A DNA stretch of 64,000 nucleotides from Thermomicrobiales bacterium (GTDB lineage Bacteria > Chloroflexota > Chloroflexia > Thermomicrobiales > CFX8). Below, piece after piece: positions 26,067 to 35,132 of the stretch. Location of the stretch: positions 1,240,001 through 1,304,000 of the forward strand of contig JBAOIG010000003.1 of NCBI GenBank assembly GCA_037045155.1, in the 5' to 3' direction. The translations under genes were made by a program, and so were the position numbers. The notes beneath the pieces are model-generated. The model saw nothing but the letters and a program-made list of their open reading frames with translations, was not told where the DNA came from and did no database searches. Position 1 is the first letter of the stretch. The number at the start of each line of letters is the position of its first letter.

Positions 26067-26390
26067 ATGTCCAAGCCTGTGGATGTCACCGATTCGACGT
26101 TTGCCGATGAAGTGATCAACGCCGATACCCCCGTCCTGGTCGATTTCTGGGCAGCCTGGTGCGGCCCTTGCCGCGTCGTTGGTCCGATCCTCGAGGAGAT
26201 CGCCAGCGAGAAGGACGGCAAGCTGAAGATCGCCAAGGTCAATATCGACGAGAACAATCAGATGGCCGCGCAGTTGGGGATCAGCTCGATCCCGACAATG
26301 ATCCTCTACAAGAACGGCCAGCCGGTCGAGAAGATCGTTGGCGCATACCCGAAGCCACGCATCCTCGAGAAGGTCGAACCGCACCTCTAG
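26067..26390 (+). CDS. trxA: thioredoxin
   Basis: This 107-residue thioredoxin has the active site WCGPC in VDFWAAWCGPCRVVGPILEEI, followed by KVNIDENNQMAAQLGISSIPTMILYKNGQPVEKIVGA with the cis-proline. It is the general cytoplasmic disulfide reductant and also the donor for ribonucleotide reductase. The start at 26067 has AGGAGG 10 bases upstream; an in-frame codon at 26019 lies before that SD. A TAGAAT hexamer about 55 bases upstream is a possible -10. It is followed by a strong terminator. Confidence 0.96.
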   Translation: MSKPVDVTDSTFADEVINADTPVLVDFWAAWCGPCRVVGPILEEIASEKDGKLKIAKVNIDENNQMAAQLGISSIPTMILYKNGQPVEKIVGAYPKPRILEKVEPHL

Positions 26391-26418
26391 GACGCGATCG
26401 CGACATCTGTCTCATCAC

Positions 26419-26457
26419 GCTGCCCGGGTTCTTCGGCCCGGGCAGCGCATTCTGTTT
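26419..26457 (+). terminator. strong intrinsic terminator hairpin after trxA
   Basis: GCTGCCCGGG (26419-26428) and CCCGGGCAGC (26437-26446) form a perfect 10-bp stem around TTCTTCGG, followed by GCATTCTGTTT. It separates trxA from the convergent gene ending at 26461. Confidence 0.75.
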
Positions 26458-26460
26458 GCG

Positions 26461-27507
26461 TTAGCCCCCCCGCTCACGATGTCGAGCGAATAGCGCCGAC
26501 GCAACGGTCGCGAATATGGCCGTCCCCCGGCTCATATATTCCCGTTGCCGGATAGCAATCATCCCGACGTTGTCTTGCTCCATCGACACAAGGGCGCCGT
26601 AGCTGTATCGGTTGCGCCGCAGATCGAACTCGATGATCCGCGGCTCACCAGCATCGATCAGATCCGGGCGGTTTGGGTCGTACACTGCGATCCAGCCTCG
26701 CTCATCGCTCTCCTGGACGAGGTGGTACGGGACGACGGTGTGTCCCTGCTCGACGAGGGCAGTCGCCACATCGCGCCGCCAAGGCTTCGGAACTCCGATG
26801 TCGAGCGCTCGGTCGGTTGTTCCAGCGCGCAGCAGGTCGTCGCGGACGGCGAAGAAAGCCGCCCGTGGCGAGGCGCGAAGGAACCAGCCGGCGGCTGCTA
26901 GCAACGACCGATCAAGAAGCTGCCGGCCATGATAGACCGCGATCCGCTCCAGCGCGGCTGCCTGCGTCGGCGGAGCCGGCTCTTGCCCCTGCCCACGGGC
27001 GATGGCCCAGCGCGCCATCCCGGTACAAAGACCGCCTGTCGGAGCAACGGAGCGGATAAACACGATAGCCGAGTACAGGCCCTCAAAGAGCAGCCGAGCT
27101 GCGAAGTCCGGCATCGGCGCGTAGGTCTGGTCGAAGATCTGTCGGTCGGGCTCGACGTCCCCGAGAGCGCCAGGGCTGTTGGGCAGAGAAAACGCATGCT
27201 GTCGGATGTCGAATGAGCTGCGGAGGTCGAAAGTCAACGGCACACGAACCGACCCGCGGACAGTATCGCGAGTGTCCACCAGACGGAACTCGGCGTTCTG
27301 GCCGACTCTCACCCGATTGGCGCGCGCGCGCCAGTGGCCGGGCCCGACGGGTTCGATCTGCCAGCCGGCCGGCCCGACTACCCGCAGATCATCGTCCGTC
27401 GCATTCTGGGCCCCGAAGGTGGTGGCTTCGAGATCGATCCAGTCAACCCGAACGCGCGGGGCGTCGAGTCCGTTCCTCGTAATCAGCACCGGCCTCACGA
27501 GCGCCAT
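26461..27507 (-). CDS. unknown protein with possible papain-fold cysteine-peptidase core
   Basis: The family is not one I can name. The 348-residue protein has an N-terminal beta-rich part (about 1-120). The second domain starts GGLCTGMARWAIARG, later has HTVVPYHLVQE and then WIAVYDPNRPD. The ordered Cys, His and Asp look like a papain or C39-like catalytic set, but this is inference. There is no signal peptide. The start at 27507 follows GGAGG; an in-frame codon at 27564 would add 19 residues. It is the last gene downstream of nrdR, 72 bases away. Confidence 0.75.
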   Translation of the reverse strand: MALVRPVLITRNGLDAPRVRVDWIDLEATTFGAQNATDDDLRVVGPAGWQIEPVGPGHWRARANRVRVGQNAEFRLVDTRDTVRGSVRVPLTFDLRSSFDIRQHAFSLPNSPGALGDVEPDRQIFDQTYAPMPDFAARLLFEGLYSAIVFIRSVAPTGGLCTGMARWAIARGQGQEPAPPTQAAALERIAVYHGRQLLDRSLLAAAGWFLRASPRAAFFAVRDDLLRAGTTDRALDIGVPKPWRRDVATALVEQGHTVVPYHLVQESDERGWIAVYDPNRPDLIDAGEPRIIEFDLRRNRYSYGALVSMEQDNVGMIAIRQREYMSRGTAIFATVASALFARHRERGG

Positions 27508-27579
27508 CGGCCCTCCCTGCTTCGTCGCGCACGATGAGTGTCCGGGATCGATCTGGGACAACACAGCGGGGATTCGCTG

Positions 27580-28059
27580 CTACGAGGAAGGTGCGTCGCT
27601 CGCGCGCCTCGTCTCGTCCAGCGTCGCCATCTCTCGGCGCCAGTCGTCCAGATCGCGGAACTCGCGATAGACCGACGCGAACCGGATGTAGGCAATCTGG
27701 TCAAGCTCCTTGAGCTTGACGAGCACGAGCTCGCCGATATCGGTGCTCGACACTTCGCTGGCGTTCCGGTCGATCAGCTCGGTCTCGATCTCGCGCACGA
27801 TTCGCTCGACCTCAGTCATCGGCACGGGTCGCTTGGTCAACGCGATCAGGAGCTTGTCCGTCAGCTTGCGCTGGCTGAATGGCTCACGACGCCCATCACG
27901 CTTGACAACGACCAGCTCGCGCGCTTCGACCGTCTCGTAGGTCGTGAATCGACGGCCACAGACGACGCACTCTCGACGACGTCGAATCGACTCGCCATCG
28001 CGGACATCCCGCGAGTCAACGACGCGCGAGTCGGGCTTCCCACAATATGGACATCTCAT
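27580..28059 (-). CDS. nrdR: ribonucleotide reductase repressor NrdR
   Basis: This is a full 159-residue NrdR. The zinc ribbon starts MRCPYCGKPDSRVVDSR and closes with ECVVCGRRFTTYE. The ATP-cone domain reads VVKRDGRREPFSQRKLTDKLLIALTKRPV. It senses ATP/dATP and represses nrd genes. The start at 28059 follows GAGGAGGGG; an in-frame codon at 28095 would put 12 residues ahead of the zinc ribbon. It lies 96 bases after ftsZ on the same strand, an arrangement common outside Proteobacteria. Confidence 0.95.
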   Translation of the reverse strand: MRCPYCGKPDSRVVDSRDVRDGESIRRRRECVVCGRRFTTYETVEARELVVVKRDGRREPFSQRKLTDKLLIALTKRPVPMTEVERIVREIETELIDRNASEVSSTDIGELVLVKLKELDQIAYIRFASVYREFRDLDDWRREMATLDETRRASDAPSS

Positions 28060-28155
28060 GACCCCTCCTCGCCGCCTGACGACGAAACGGGACAACCTGC
28101 CGCGGCCCTGGCCCGACGCAGCATCGCCCCGCCTCGCATGAAGTCGTATCCGTTG

Positions 28156-29274
28156 CTATTGACGTTCGCGGAGGAACCGCAGGATCGCAGGCTCCGCCCA
28201 CTCATCATCTGGCAACACCGGAGTCCGCGGCGGCGCGCTGCCCTCGATCGCGCGCTGCGAGCGTCGCTCCGATCGCTCTGAACGTTCCTCGCGAGGGCGC
28301 TGGCGGGTCGGCCGCGCTCCCTGGAAGCCGGTTGCAATGAGTGTGATCGTGATGTCGCGACCCAGAGATTCGTCGATCGACGTGCCGAAGATGATCTCGG
28401 CATCGTCATCAGCCGCCGAGCGGATGATCTCCGCAGCCTCGCCAACCTCGGCGATCGTCAGATCGCTGCTGGCGGCAATGTTGTAGAGCACGCCAGTAGC
28501 GCCGTCGATGCTCATCTCCAGCAGCGGGCTCTCGATCGCCATCCGCGCGGCGTCTGTCGTCCGGTTGTCGCCACTGCCGTGGCCAATTGCCATCAACGCA
28601 GAACCGGCGTCGCGCATGATCGTCTTCACGTCGGCGAAGTCGAGGTTGATCATTCCCGGCTTGACGATCAGATCCGAGATTCCCTGAATACCCTGCCGGA
28701 GCACGTCGTCCGCGATGCGGAACGCCTCGGAGAATGGGGTTTTCGGATCGACCATCTGCATCAATCGTTCGTTGGGGATCGTGATCAACGCGTCGACGTG
28801 CTCGCGAAGGGCCGCGATCGACTCATCTGCGACACGGCGGCGCTTGGCGCCCTCAAAATCGAACGGCTTGGTCACGACACCAACGGTGAGCGCGCCGGAT
28901 TCGCGGGCGAGCTTGGCAACGATCGGTGATGCGCCACTGCCGGTGCCACCACCCATGCCGGCGGTGATGAATACCATGTCTGCGCCGCGAATGACCTCCG
29001 CCAGCGTCTCCAGGCTCTCCTCGGCCGCGCGTTCGCCGATTTCCGGCCGGCCGCCCGCGCCGAGCCCTTTGGTCAGCTTGTCCCCGATACGCAGCGTTAT
29101 CGGCGCGTTGGAGTTGATCAGCATCTGGGCGTCGGTATTGATCGCGACGAATTCGACCCCGTCGACTCCGGAGTCGATCATGCGATTGATCGCATTCCCG
29201 CCACCGCCACCAACACCAACAACCTTGATCCTCGCGAAGTTTGCCGTGTACTCGTCCCCATGCCCGTCAAACAT
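28156..29274 (-). CDS. ftsZ: cell division GTPase FtsZ
   Basis: FtsZ polymerises into the division ring. The 372-residue protein has the nucleotide loop VVGVGGGGGNAINRM, the tubulin signature GMGGGTGSG, and the T7 loop NLDFADVKTIM. A short Arg/Ser-rich linker (about 320-345) leads to the C-terminal peptide AEPAILRFLRERQ, which should bind FtsA. CGGAGGG lies 8 bases before the ATG. It follows ftsA by 79 bases, and the predicted promoter upstream of ftsA probably drives both. Confidence 0.98.
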   Translation of the reverse strand: MFDGHGDEYTANFARIKVVGVGGGGGNAINRMIDSGVDGVEFVAINTDAQMLINSNAPITLRIGDKLTKGLGAGGRPEIGERAAEESLETLAEVIRGADMVFITAGMGGGTGSGASPIVAKLARESGALTVGVVTKPFDFEGAKRRRVADESIAALREHVDALITIPNERLMQMVDPKTPFSEAFRIADDVLRQGIQGISDLIVKPGMINLDFADVKTIMRDAGSALMAIGHGSGDNRTTDAARMAIESPLLEMSIDGATGVLYNIAASSDLTIAEVGEAAEIIRSAADDDAEIIFGTSIDESLGRDITITLIATGFQGARPTRQRPREERSERSERRSQRAIEGSAPPRTPVLPDDEWAEPAILRFLRERQ

Positions 29275-29353
29275 GTGATTTCCCTCCGGGTTACCCTGCC
29301 ACTCCGTCAGGCCACGAACCCAAACAGCGCACCAGCGCTGGTATTATGTGTCG

Positions 29354-30715
29354 CTAGTCGTCGGGGCTGACCGGGACAAACTCGCGAACCCAGTCTCTGA
29401 AGATCCGGCCCCAGTCTCGTTGGCCGCTGTCATTCGACCGCGGTCGTTGTCGCATTACGTCAATTGTATCGTGTCGCGCGAATGGGTTCATCACCAGCGG
29501 ATGAACGAACCCAGCCGCCGCCGGGCTGCGCTGGCGCGTCGGCGTTGGCCCGACCGACCGGCCAGACACGTAGCGGATAAGCCCGACCGCGGCGCTCACT
29601 CCCGGGTCAGCGATGCTCGGGAATCCGCGCCCTGGCAGCACCTGACCTGCGCGGGCCGTCGTGCCGAGGATCGCCCGGGTGATGTCGATGATGCCGATCA
29701 GCTGCGCAGTGCCGCCGGTCAGGATCACGCCGGCCGGAAGGCGGCCCGTGTCGTCCAGCGCGTCGAGCGTCTCCTTCACCTTGTCGATGATCTGAACCGT
29801 GCGCGCGGCGACGATCGACCGCACCGCGAACCCGGGTATCGTCCCGTACTTCGCCTGGCGCTGCAGCGCCGCGATGGTTTTCGGTGTCCAGTCGATCAGC
29901 TCTTCGTCGACATCCTCGCTGATCGCGCCGTGCTCGCGCTTCAGACGATCGGCTTCCTCCACCGGGATCTGCAGGATCGACGCGACGTCGGCCGTGATGT
30001 GGTGACCGCCGAGCGGGATCGATGCCAGATGCTGGAGCTCACCGTTGAGATAGACCGCGATGTCGGTCGAGGCGCTGCCGATATCGACAACGGCAACGCC
30101 GGCCTCGCGCTCTGATTGCGACGAAACGGCCGCAACGACGGCAACGCCAGTCGGGACGAGTGTATGTACGCGAATCCCGGCAATATCGGCGGCCCGCCGC
30201 AACCCCTCGGTCAGCTGAGTCGGAACGGCAAAATCTCGCATCCAGACGTCCAGCCGGCGTCCGACGCGACCAGAGGGATCGTCGACCGGCTCGCCATCGA
30301 TCGCGAAGGCGCGAACGACGCGATGGATCGTCGACCAGCCACCCGCGTCACGTCCGCGCGCGTCCTCGATCGCCCGACGAATATCGCGCGCCTCGATCGG
30401 CCGACCAGCGTTCAGCTCGACCCCGCCCATCCGCTCGAGCGTCTCGACCCGAGCGCCTGACACCGTCGCCACGATATCCTCGACGCTAACGCCGATGAGA
30501 TAGCGTGCCTCCTCGACCGCGCGCTTCAACGCGCCGCCCAACGCCTCCGGGTCGGCGATTTCGCCGGCGCGCAAACCGCCAGACGAGGTGCTGCCGTGAC
30601 CGACGTAGCGCACGCCGCCATCGCGATCGCGGAGCGCCACAGCCGAGCAGAGCTTGCTCGCGCCAATGTCGATACCGACGATGAACTGGTCAGGCACGGC
30701 TGCTACTCCGGTCAT
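29354..30715 (-). CDS. ftsA: cell division protein FtsA
   Basis: FtsA is the actin-like membrane tether for FtsZ. The 453-residue protein starts FIVGIDIGASKLCSAVAL (phosphate-1 loop), has the SHS2 (1C) subdomain around YLIGVSVEDIVATVSGARVE, and AVVDIGSASTDIAVYLNGEL (phosphate-2) followed by GVILTGGTAQLIG (adenosine motif). The C-terminus extends about 50 residues beyond the ATPase core and ends in RDWVREFVPVSPDD; an amphipathic membrane-targeting helix may be within it. Upstream is a 138-base gap holding a predicted promoter and operator-like palindrome. Confidence 0.95.
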   Translation of the reverse strand: MTGVAAVPDQFIVGIDIGASKLCSAVALRDRDGGVRYVGHGSTSSGGLRAGEIADPEALGGALKRAVEEARYLIGVSVEDIVATVSGARVETLERMGGVELNAGRPIEARDIRRAIEDARGRDAGGWSTIHRVVRAFAIDGEPVDDPSGRVGRRLDVWMRDFAVPTQLTEGLRRAADIAGIRVHTLVPTGVAVVAAVSSQSEREAGVAVVDIGSASTDIAVYLNGELQHLASIPLGGHHITADVASILQIPVEEADRLKREHGAISEDVDEELIDWTPKTIAALQRQAKYGTIPGFAVRSIVAARTVQIIDKVKETLDALDDTGRLPAGVILTGGTAQLIGIIDITRAILGTTARAGQVLPGRGFPSIADPGVSAAVGLIRYVSGRSVGPTPTRQRSPAAAGFVHPLVMNPFARHDTIDVMRQRPRSNDSGQRDWGRIFRDWVREFVPVSPDD

Positions 30716-30835
30716 TCGTCTCGTCGCGGCCTGCGCGAGCGTCCGCTCCTCATCGCCTGACGGTGATTTCGATCGTACCCCACCCGCGACCCTACGAAAC
30801 TCAACATGAGACTGCTCTCAACCACTGTACCACAC

Positions 30836-30845
30836 TGTACGTACA
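30836..30845. promoter_or_regulatory. palindrome TGTACGTACA in the ftsQ-ftsA gap
   Basis: This perfect 10-bp palindrome lies just downstream of the predicted ftsA promoter, about where transcription would begin. Directly beside it ACTGTAC occurs at 30824-30830 and 30834-30840, a 10-bp spacing. The same decamer overlaps the mraZ promoter at 44157-44166. Confidence 0.5.
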
Positions 30846-30853
30846 CTCTGCAT

Positions 30854-31603
30854 CTACTTATAATACGGACGGTCGGGTTCGCGCAAGTCCAGTAGTTGCC
30901 AGGCTGCGCCGCTACCGACGACGGTCTGGTAAACAGCCAGCTTCATTGGCATCCGGTCGGGCGATCCCAGGATGACGTGCCGCCCGTCGCGCAGCGTGGC
31001 GACGAGGCCATCGTCCCGAGTCCAGCGCACCTCGGTCGAGACCGTCCCGAGCATCTGGGTAGCAGCAACTCCCGCTGCGACGATCGCAGGGTCGAGCGTG
31101 CCTCCCACCGCTGGCGCGTCCATCTCGCTGACAATGGTCGGGACACCATCCGGCACGGGCGCGGACCCTGTGAGGATATGACCACGCGTGTCGACCAGCC
31201 AGACCTGCCCGCCGGCCTGCCAGGCAAGCACTGGTTGGCGCTCGACGACGGTGATCGTCACCTTATCCGGGAAGCTGGTGCGAACGGTAACCCGCTCGAC
31301 GTAGGGCAGCCGGGCGACCCTCCCAGCGGCCTGGCTGGCGTCGATGCTGAAGATCGGCTCACCAATCGCATCGGCGACGGTCGCCACTTCGGCCGGATCC
31401 CCGAGGCTCGTGCCACGCACCACAACCGACGCGACCAGGAAATCGCCGGAGAACAGAAAGCCGTAGAGCAAGATGCCGCATGCAACAACGATGACACCGG
31501 CTGGAATACGACCCGAGCGCGCGACGCCGCCGCCATGCCGGCGCCGGCCACTCGCGATGCTCGACGCGGGCAGTGCTCCAGCGGACGAGCGTGGCTCAGC
31601 CAC
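30854..31603 (-). CDS. ftsQ: cell division protein FtsQ/DivIB
   Basis: The 249-residue protein has a cytoplasmic basic N-terminus (about 1-33), one membrane span (IPAGVIVVACGILLYGFLF) and an extracytoplasmic POTRA domain (LVASVVVRGTSLGDPAEVATVADAIGEPIFSIDA) followed by the FtsQ beta domain (VERVTVRTSFPDKVTITVVERQPVLAW). It links early and late divisome proteins. The start overlaps the ddl stop by 8 bases. Its 3' end carries the predicted ftsA promoter. Confidence 0.92.
   Translation of the reverse strand: MAEPRSSAGALPASSIASGRRRHGGGVARSGRIPAGVIVVACGILLYGFLFSGDFLVASVVVRGTSLGDPAEVATVADAIGEPIFSIDASQAAGRVARLPYVERVTVRTSFPDKVTITVVERQPVLAWQAGGQVWLVDTRGHILTGSAPVPDGVPTIVSEMDAPAVGGTLDPAIVAAGVAATQMLGTVSTEVRWTRDDGLVATLRDGRHVILGSPDRMPMKLAVYQTVVGSGAAWQLLDLREPDRPYYK
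30858..30886 (-). promoter_or_regulatory. predicted promoter for ftsA-ftsZ
   Basis: On the minus strand TTGCGC and TTATAA are separated by exactly 17 bases, at the very end of ftsQ. Initiation would fall near 30850, giving a leader of about 135 bases before ftsA. Confidence 0.5.
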
Positions 31604-32723
31604 CGCCTCGTAGCTCCTCGTGGCGCTCGATCGCCAGCCCGATCAGCCGCTCCACCAGATCCGGCAGCGGGATCCCGCTTGCTTCCCAGAGCTTGGGGTA
31701 CATGCTGATCGCGGTGAAGCCCGGGATCGTGTTGATCTCATTGAGCAGCACCCGATTCGTCTGCCGCTCGAGGAAGAAATCCACGCGGGCCATCCCTGCA
31801 CAGTCGAGCGTGCGGAACGCGCGTATTGCCAGTCCGCGGACCTCTTCGGCCACCTCATCAGGGATCATCGCCGGGATGATCAACTGCGAGGAGTCGTCGA
31901 CATACTTGTCCTCGTAGTCATAGAACTCGTGGCCGGGGACAACCTCACCGACGGTCGACGCGGTCGGCTCATCGTTGCCAAGAACGGACACTTCCAGCTC
32001 GCGGGCGTCAACCCCCTTCTCGATCACGATCTTGCGGTCATGCCGGCCGGCCTCGGCCATCGCCGCCGGCAGCTCGCTGGCGCTGTGCGCCTTGGTGACG
32101 CCGACACTCGACCCCAGGTTGGCAGGCTTGACGAAGCATGGGTAGCCCAGCTCACGTTCGACGTCGGCAACGACAGACTCCGGGAACCGATCCCACTCTT
32201 TGCGGAGCACCGCCAACCACGGAGTCTGCGGAATGCCGGCATGCGCGAGCACCTGCTTGGAGATCGCCTTGTCCATCGCAACGGCCGAAGCCATCACGCC
32301 GGCCCCGACATAGGGCAGGCCGGCCAGCTCGAACAGACCCTGGACGGCGCCATCCTCACCCATCGGGCCATGCAACACCGGGAAGATCACGTCGAAGCTG
32401 CCTGCCCAGTTTTCAGCCGGGATCACCGCCACCTCGGCCGAACCGCGAGCCCGCAGCGAAAGCTCCTCGACCTCATCCAGCACCGAGCCGCGCGAACGAC
32501 CGTCGTCCGTCAGCGCGAATAGTGGCGACTGGGCCTGAAGCTCACCCATCGGGTCGCCGCTGGTCAGCCACGCCCCCTGGCGGGTGACGCCGATCGGCAC
32601 CACCTGGTGGCCGGCCGCCTCAAGCGCACTCATCACTGTCTGCGCCGAGCGCAACGAGACGTCGTGCTCGCCAGACCGGCCGCCGAAGACAACCCCGACT
32701 CTGACGCGACGGCGGCCGGTCAT
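31596..32723 (-). CDS. ddl: D-alanine--D-alanine ligase
   Basis: This ATP-grasp ligase makes the D-Ala-D-Ala dipeptide that MurF adds to the muropeptide. The 375-residue protein begins VRVGVVFGGRSGEHDVSLRSAQTV. It contains LPYVGAGVMASAVAMDKAISKQVL, FVKPANLGSSVGVTKA and the Mg-binding RVLLNEINTIPGFTAISMYPKLW. The ATG overlaps the murB stop (ATGA), and its end overlaps ftsQ. Confidence 0.96.
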   Translation of the reverse strand: MTGRRRVRVGVVFGGRSGEHDVSLRSAQTVMSALEAAGHQVVPIGVTRQGAWLTSGDPMGELQAQSPLFALTDDGRSRGSVLDEVEELSLRARGSAEVAVIPAENWAGSFDVIFPVLHGPMGEDGAVQGLFELAGLPYVGAGVMASAVAMDKAISKQVLAHAGIPQTPWLAVLRKEWDRFPESVVADVERELGYPCFVKPANLGSSVGVTKAHSASELPAAMAEAGRHDRKIVIEKGVDARELEVSVLGNDEPTASTVGEVVPGHEFYDYEDKYVDDSSQLIIPAMIPDEVAEEVRGLAIRAFRTLDCAGMARVDFFLERQTNRVLLNEINTIPGFTAISMYPKLWEASGIPLPDLVERLIGLAIERHEELRGGG

Positions 32724-33688
32724 GACCAGTCTCCTGTTCGTTCGACTTCCGGATCAAGCCGGATGCCGGTCTGGCGCTCGACCTCGTCCTGGACGAGGCG
32801 GATCAGCTCGATGATATCGGCCGCGGTGCCCTTCTCATCGTTGACGATGAAATTGGCATGCATGGTCGATACCGTCGCGCCGCCCACTCGCGCGCCCTTC
32901 AGGCCGGCTTGCTCGATCAGCCTTCCGGAATAGTCTCCGTCCGGGTTCTTGAAGATCGACCCGGCGCACGCGCCGGTTGGCTGCGTGCGATGACGATACT
33001 CAGCGTACTCGTCCGCCTCTGCCAGTAGCTCGACCGCCGAACGCTTGGCAAACCGGAACGTCGCGTCCACGACAACGATCGTCTCTCTGTGCGCGGGATA
33101 CTTCAGCCGGGTGCCACGATAGCGTGGCTGAAGCCAGTCGCGATCGTGCTCGACCAGCACACCGTCCTCGCCAACGACCCGGACCGACACGAGGAAGTCC
33201 GAGATCTCGCCGCCGTGCGCCCCGGCGTTGTTGACAACCGCGCCGCCGACATTCCCCGGCAGCCCGACCAGCCAGGCGAGTCCTGCCCAGCCGCGCTCTG
33301 CGGCAGTCCGGCCAAACCAGCTCGACGGCGCCGACGCTGGCACGCGGACGAGAACGCTCTTGTCGTCCTCCTCCAGCACCTCAAGACCGGCCTCGGCATC
33401 CTTGCCGGGCCGGCGGACCAGCACAACCAACCCACGGATGCCACGATCGCTGACCAGCTGGTTCGATCCGCCACCGAAGATAGTGACCGGTAGACCGTGC
33501 TCTCCCGCCCAGCGTAACGCGAGGCCGATCTCGTCTGCCGTTCCTGCCCGGACGAGATAATCAGCCGGCCCTCCGACCCGAAATGTGTTGTAGAGGTCGG
33601 TCCGTGCCTGTGGCTGGATCTTGATCGTCGCGTCCTGCTCGGACACCTCGATCGGGGGCACGCTCGCCGCGCGCGTTCGTCCGCTCAT
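32720..33688 (-). CDS. murB: UDP-N-acetylenolpyruvoylglucosamine reductase MurB
   Basis: MurB reduces enolpyruvyl-UDP-GlcNAc with NADPH and FAD. The FAD domain includes NTFRVGGPADYLVRAG, TIFGGGSNQLVSD and GLPGNVGGAVVNNAGAHGGE. The substrate domain has the catalytic serine in CAGSIFKNPDGDYSGRLIEQAGLKG. The start at 33688 leaves a 52-base gap after murC and gives 322 residues; AGGAC lies upstream. An in-frame codon at 33769 would overlap murC and add 27 unrelated residues. Confidence 0.94.
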   Translation of the reverse strand: MSGRTRAASVPPIEVSEQDATIKIQPQARTDLYNTFRVGGPADYLVRAGTADEIGLALRWAGEHGLPVTIFGGGSNQLVSDRGIRGLVVLVRRPGKDAEAGLEVLEEDDKSVLVRVPASAPSSWFGRTAAERGWAGLAWLVGLPGNVGGAVVNNAGAHGGEISDFLVSVRVVGEDGVLVEHDRDWLQPRYRGTRLKYPAHRETIVVVDATFRFAKRSAVELLAEADEYAEYRHRTQPTGACAGSIFKNPDGDYSGRLIEQAGLKGARVGGATVSTMHANFIVNDEKGTAADIIELIRLVQDEVERQTGIRLDPEVERTGDWS

Positions 33689-33740
33689 GATTATGGTCCT
33701 GCCTTCCGCCACCACCGCCGGCCTGCCCGCCAGTAGTGAC

Positions 33741-35132
33741 TCAGTCTTCCGGCGTATCGTCGCCAGCAAGCGCCTCGGCCGCCTGATAGATGTCGCCCGC
33801 TCCCATCACCAGGACGACATCGCCTGGCTGCAGCAGCGCGCGCGTGCTGTGCGCGGCGTCACTCGCCTGGTCCACAACGGACGGCTGACGCTGCATCCGG
33901 ACGGCGATATCCGCCGATGCGACGCCGAGCGAATCCACCTCCCGCGCCGGGTAGATCTCGGCCAGCACGACTATGTCCGCCGCATCGAGCGCGGACGCGA
34001 ACTCGACGAGCAGCGCGCGGGTGCGAGAGTACGTGTGCGGCTGGAAGATGGCGACAATTCGCCGCCCCGGATAGCGCTCCCGCGCCGCGGCGATCGTCGC
34101 TGCCACCTCGGTGGGGTGATGCGCGTAATCGCTGACGACCGTAAGATCGTCGTCGCGCAGGATCTCGAACCGGCGACTGACACCGCCAAACGAATCGAGT
34201 CCGGCAACCAGCCGGGTAGCATCAACCCCAAGCCCGTCGGCCGCCGCCAACACCGCCAACGCATTCAGAAGATTGTGCCTGCCTGGCACCGCGAGCCGCA
34301 ACTCGAACACCTGCCCGGCCGGCCCGGAGACAGTCGCGCCCGACTCGCTGCGGTTCACCCGCCAATCGCCATCATGCTCGCCGAACGTGATGATCTTCCG
34401 GTCGTATCCGCCTCGCTCAAGCCGATCGTAGAGGGCGTGACTGCCCGCGTCCTCGGCCGGCAACACCAGCGTCCCGCCGTGTTGGATACCGGCAGCGAAG
34501 CGTTCGAAAGCATGCAGCACGGCGTCGAGATCGGGGAAGATATCCGGGTGATCGTGCTCGATATTGGTGACGATCGCAACACGGGGTCGAAGCCAGAGGA
34601 ACGAATAGTCGTACTCATCGGCTTCGACGACGAAGTGCGGGCCGGCGCCCGATCGTGCGTTCGTGCCGAGCTCTCGAACGGTCGCTCCGACGGCGAATGA
34701 CGGATCCAGGCCGGCCCGCTCAAGCGCCAGCGCGGCCATCCCCGATGTAGTGGACTTGCCATGTGAACCAGACACGGCCAGGCACACCGCCGGGTTGGCG
34801 AGCAGACCAAGCACCGCGGCGCGCTTGACGACGCGGATACCCCGTCGTGTCGCCTCGATGAGCTCCGGATTTTCCGGCCGCAGCGCCGCGGTCATCACAA
34901 CCAGCTCGGCGTCACCGACGTTAGCCGCGTCGTGGCCGACGGCAACGGGGATGCCTTCCGAACGCAGATCGCGGACGGTTGGCGAGTCATTCAGATCAGA
35001 GCCAGTCAAGGTATAGCCACGCCTGGCCAGCATCCGGGCCAGCCCGCTGACGCCAACTCCGCCGATCCCGATCATGTGCAACCGGGCCGGCGGGTCAGGG
35101 AGGCGCAGATCGCCGAGATCGAATCCGCTCAC
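33741..35132 (-). CDS. murC: UDP-N-acetylmuramate--L-alanine ligase MurC
   Basis: MurC adds L-alanine to UDP-MurNAc. From the GTG at 35132 the protein is 463 residues: a UDP-binding domain HMIGIGGVGVSGLARMLARRGYTLTGSD, the P-loop SGSHGKSTTSGMAALAL, and the C-terminal DYAHHPTEVAATIAAAR with FQPHTYSRT. The frame stays open for another 328 codons, but that part lies inside ftsW in another frame and reads as shadow. The GTG overlaps the ftsW stop (GTGA), which fixes the start. Confidence 0.94.
   Translation of the reverse strand: MSGFDLGDLRLPDPPARLHMIGIGGVGVSGLARMLARRGYTLTGSDLNDSPTVRDLRSEGIPVAVGHDAANVGDAELVVMTAALRPENPELIEATRRGIRVVKRAAVLGLLANPAVCLAVSGSHGKSTTSGMAALALERAGLDPSFAVGATVRELGTNARSGAGPHFVVEADEYDYSFLWLRPRVAIVTNIEHDHPDIFPDLDAVLHAFERFAAGIQHGGTLVLPAEDAGSHALYDRLERGGYDRKIITFGEHDGDWRVNRSESGATVSGPAGQVFELRLAVPGRHNLLNALAVLAAADGLGVDATRLVAGLDSFGGVSRRFEILRDDDLTVVSDYAHHPTEVAATIAAARERYPGRRIVAIFQPHTYSRTRALLVEFASALDAADIVVLAEIYPAREVDSLGVASADIAVRMQRQPSVVDQASDAAHSTRALLQPGDVVLVMGAGDIYQAAEALAGDDTPED

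Noticed and set aside
26419..26446. Bidirectional terminator also serving the convergent gene ending at 26461
   Set aside because: On the minus strand the stem is followed by GTGATGAG with no T-run, so support exists only for the plus strand.
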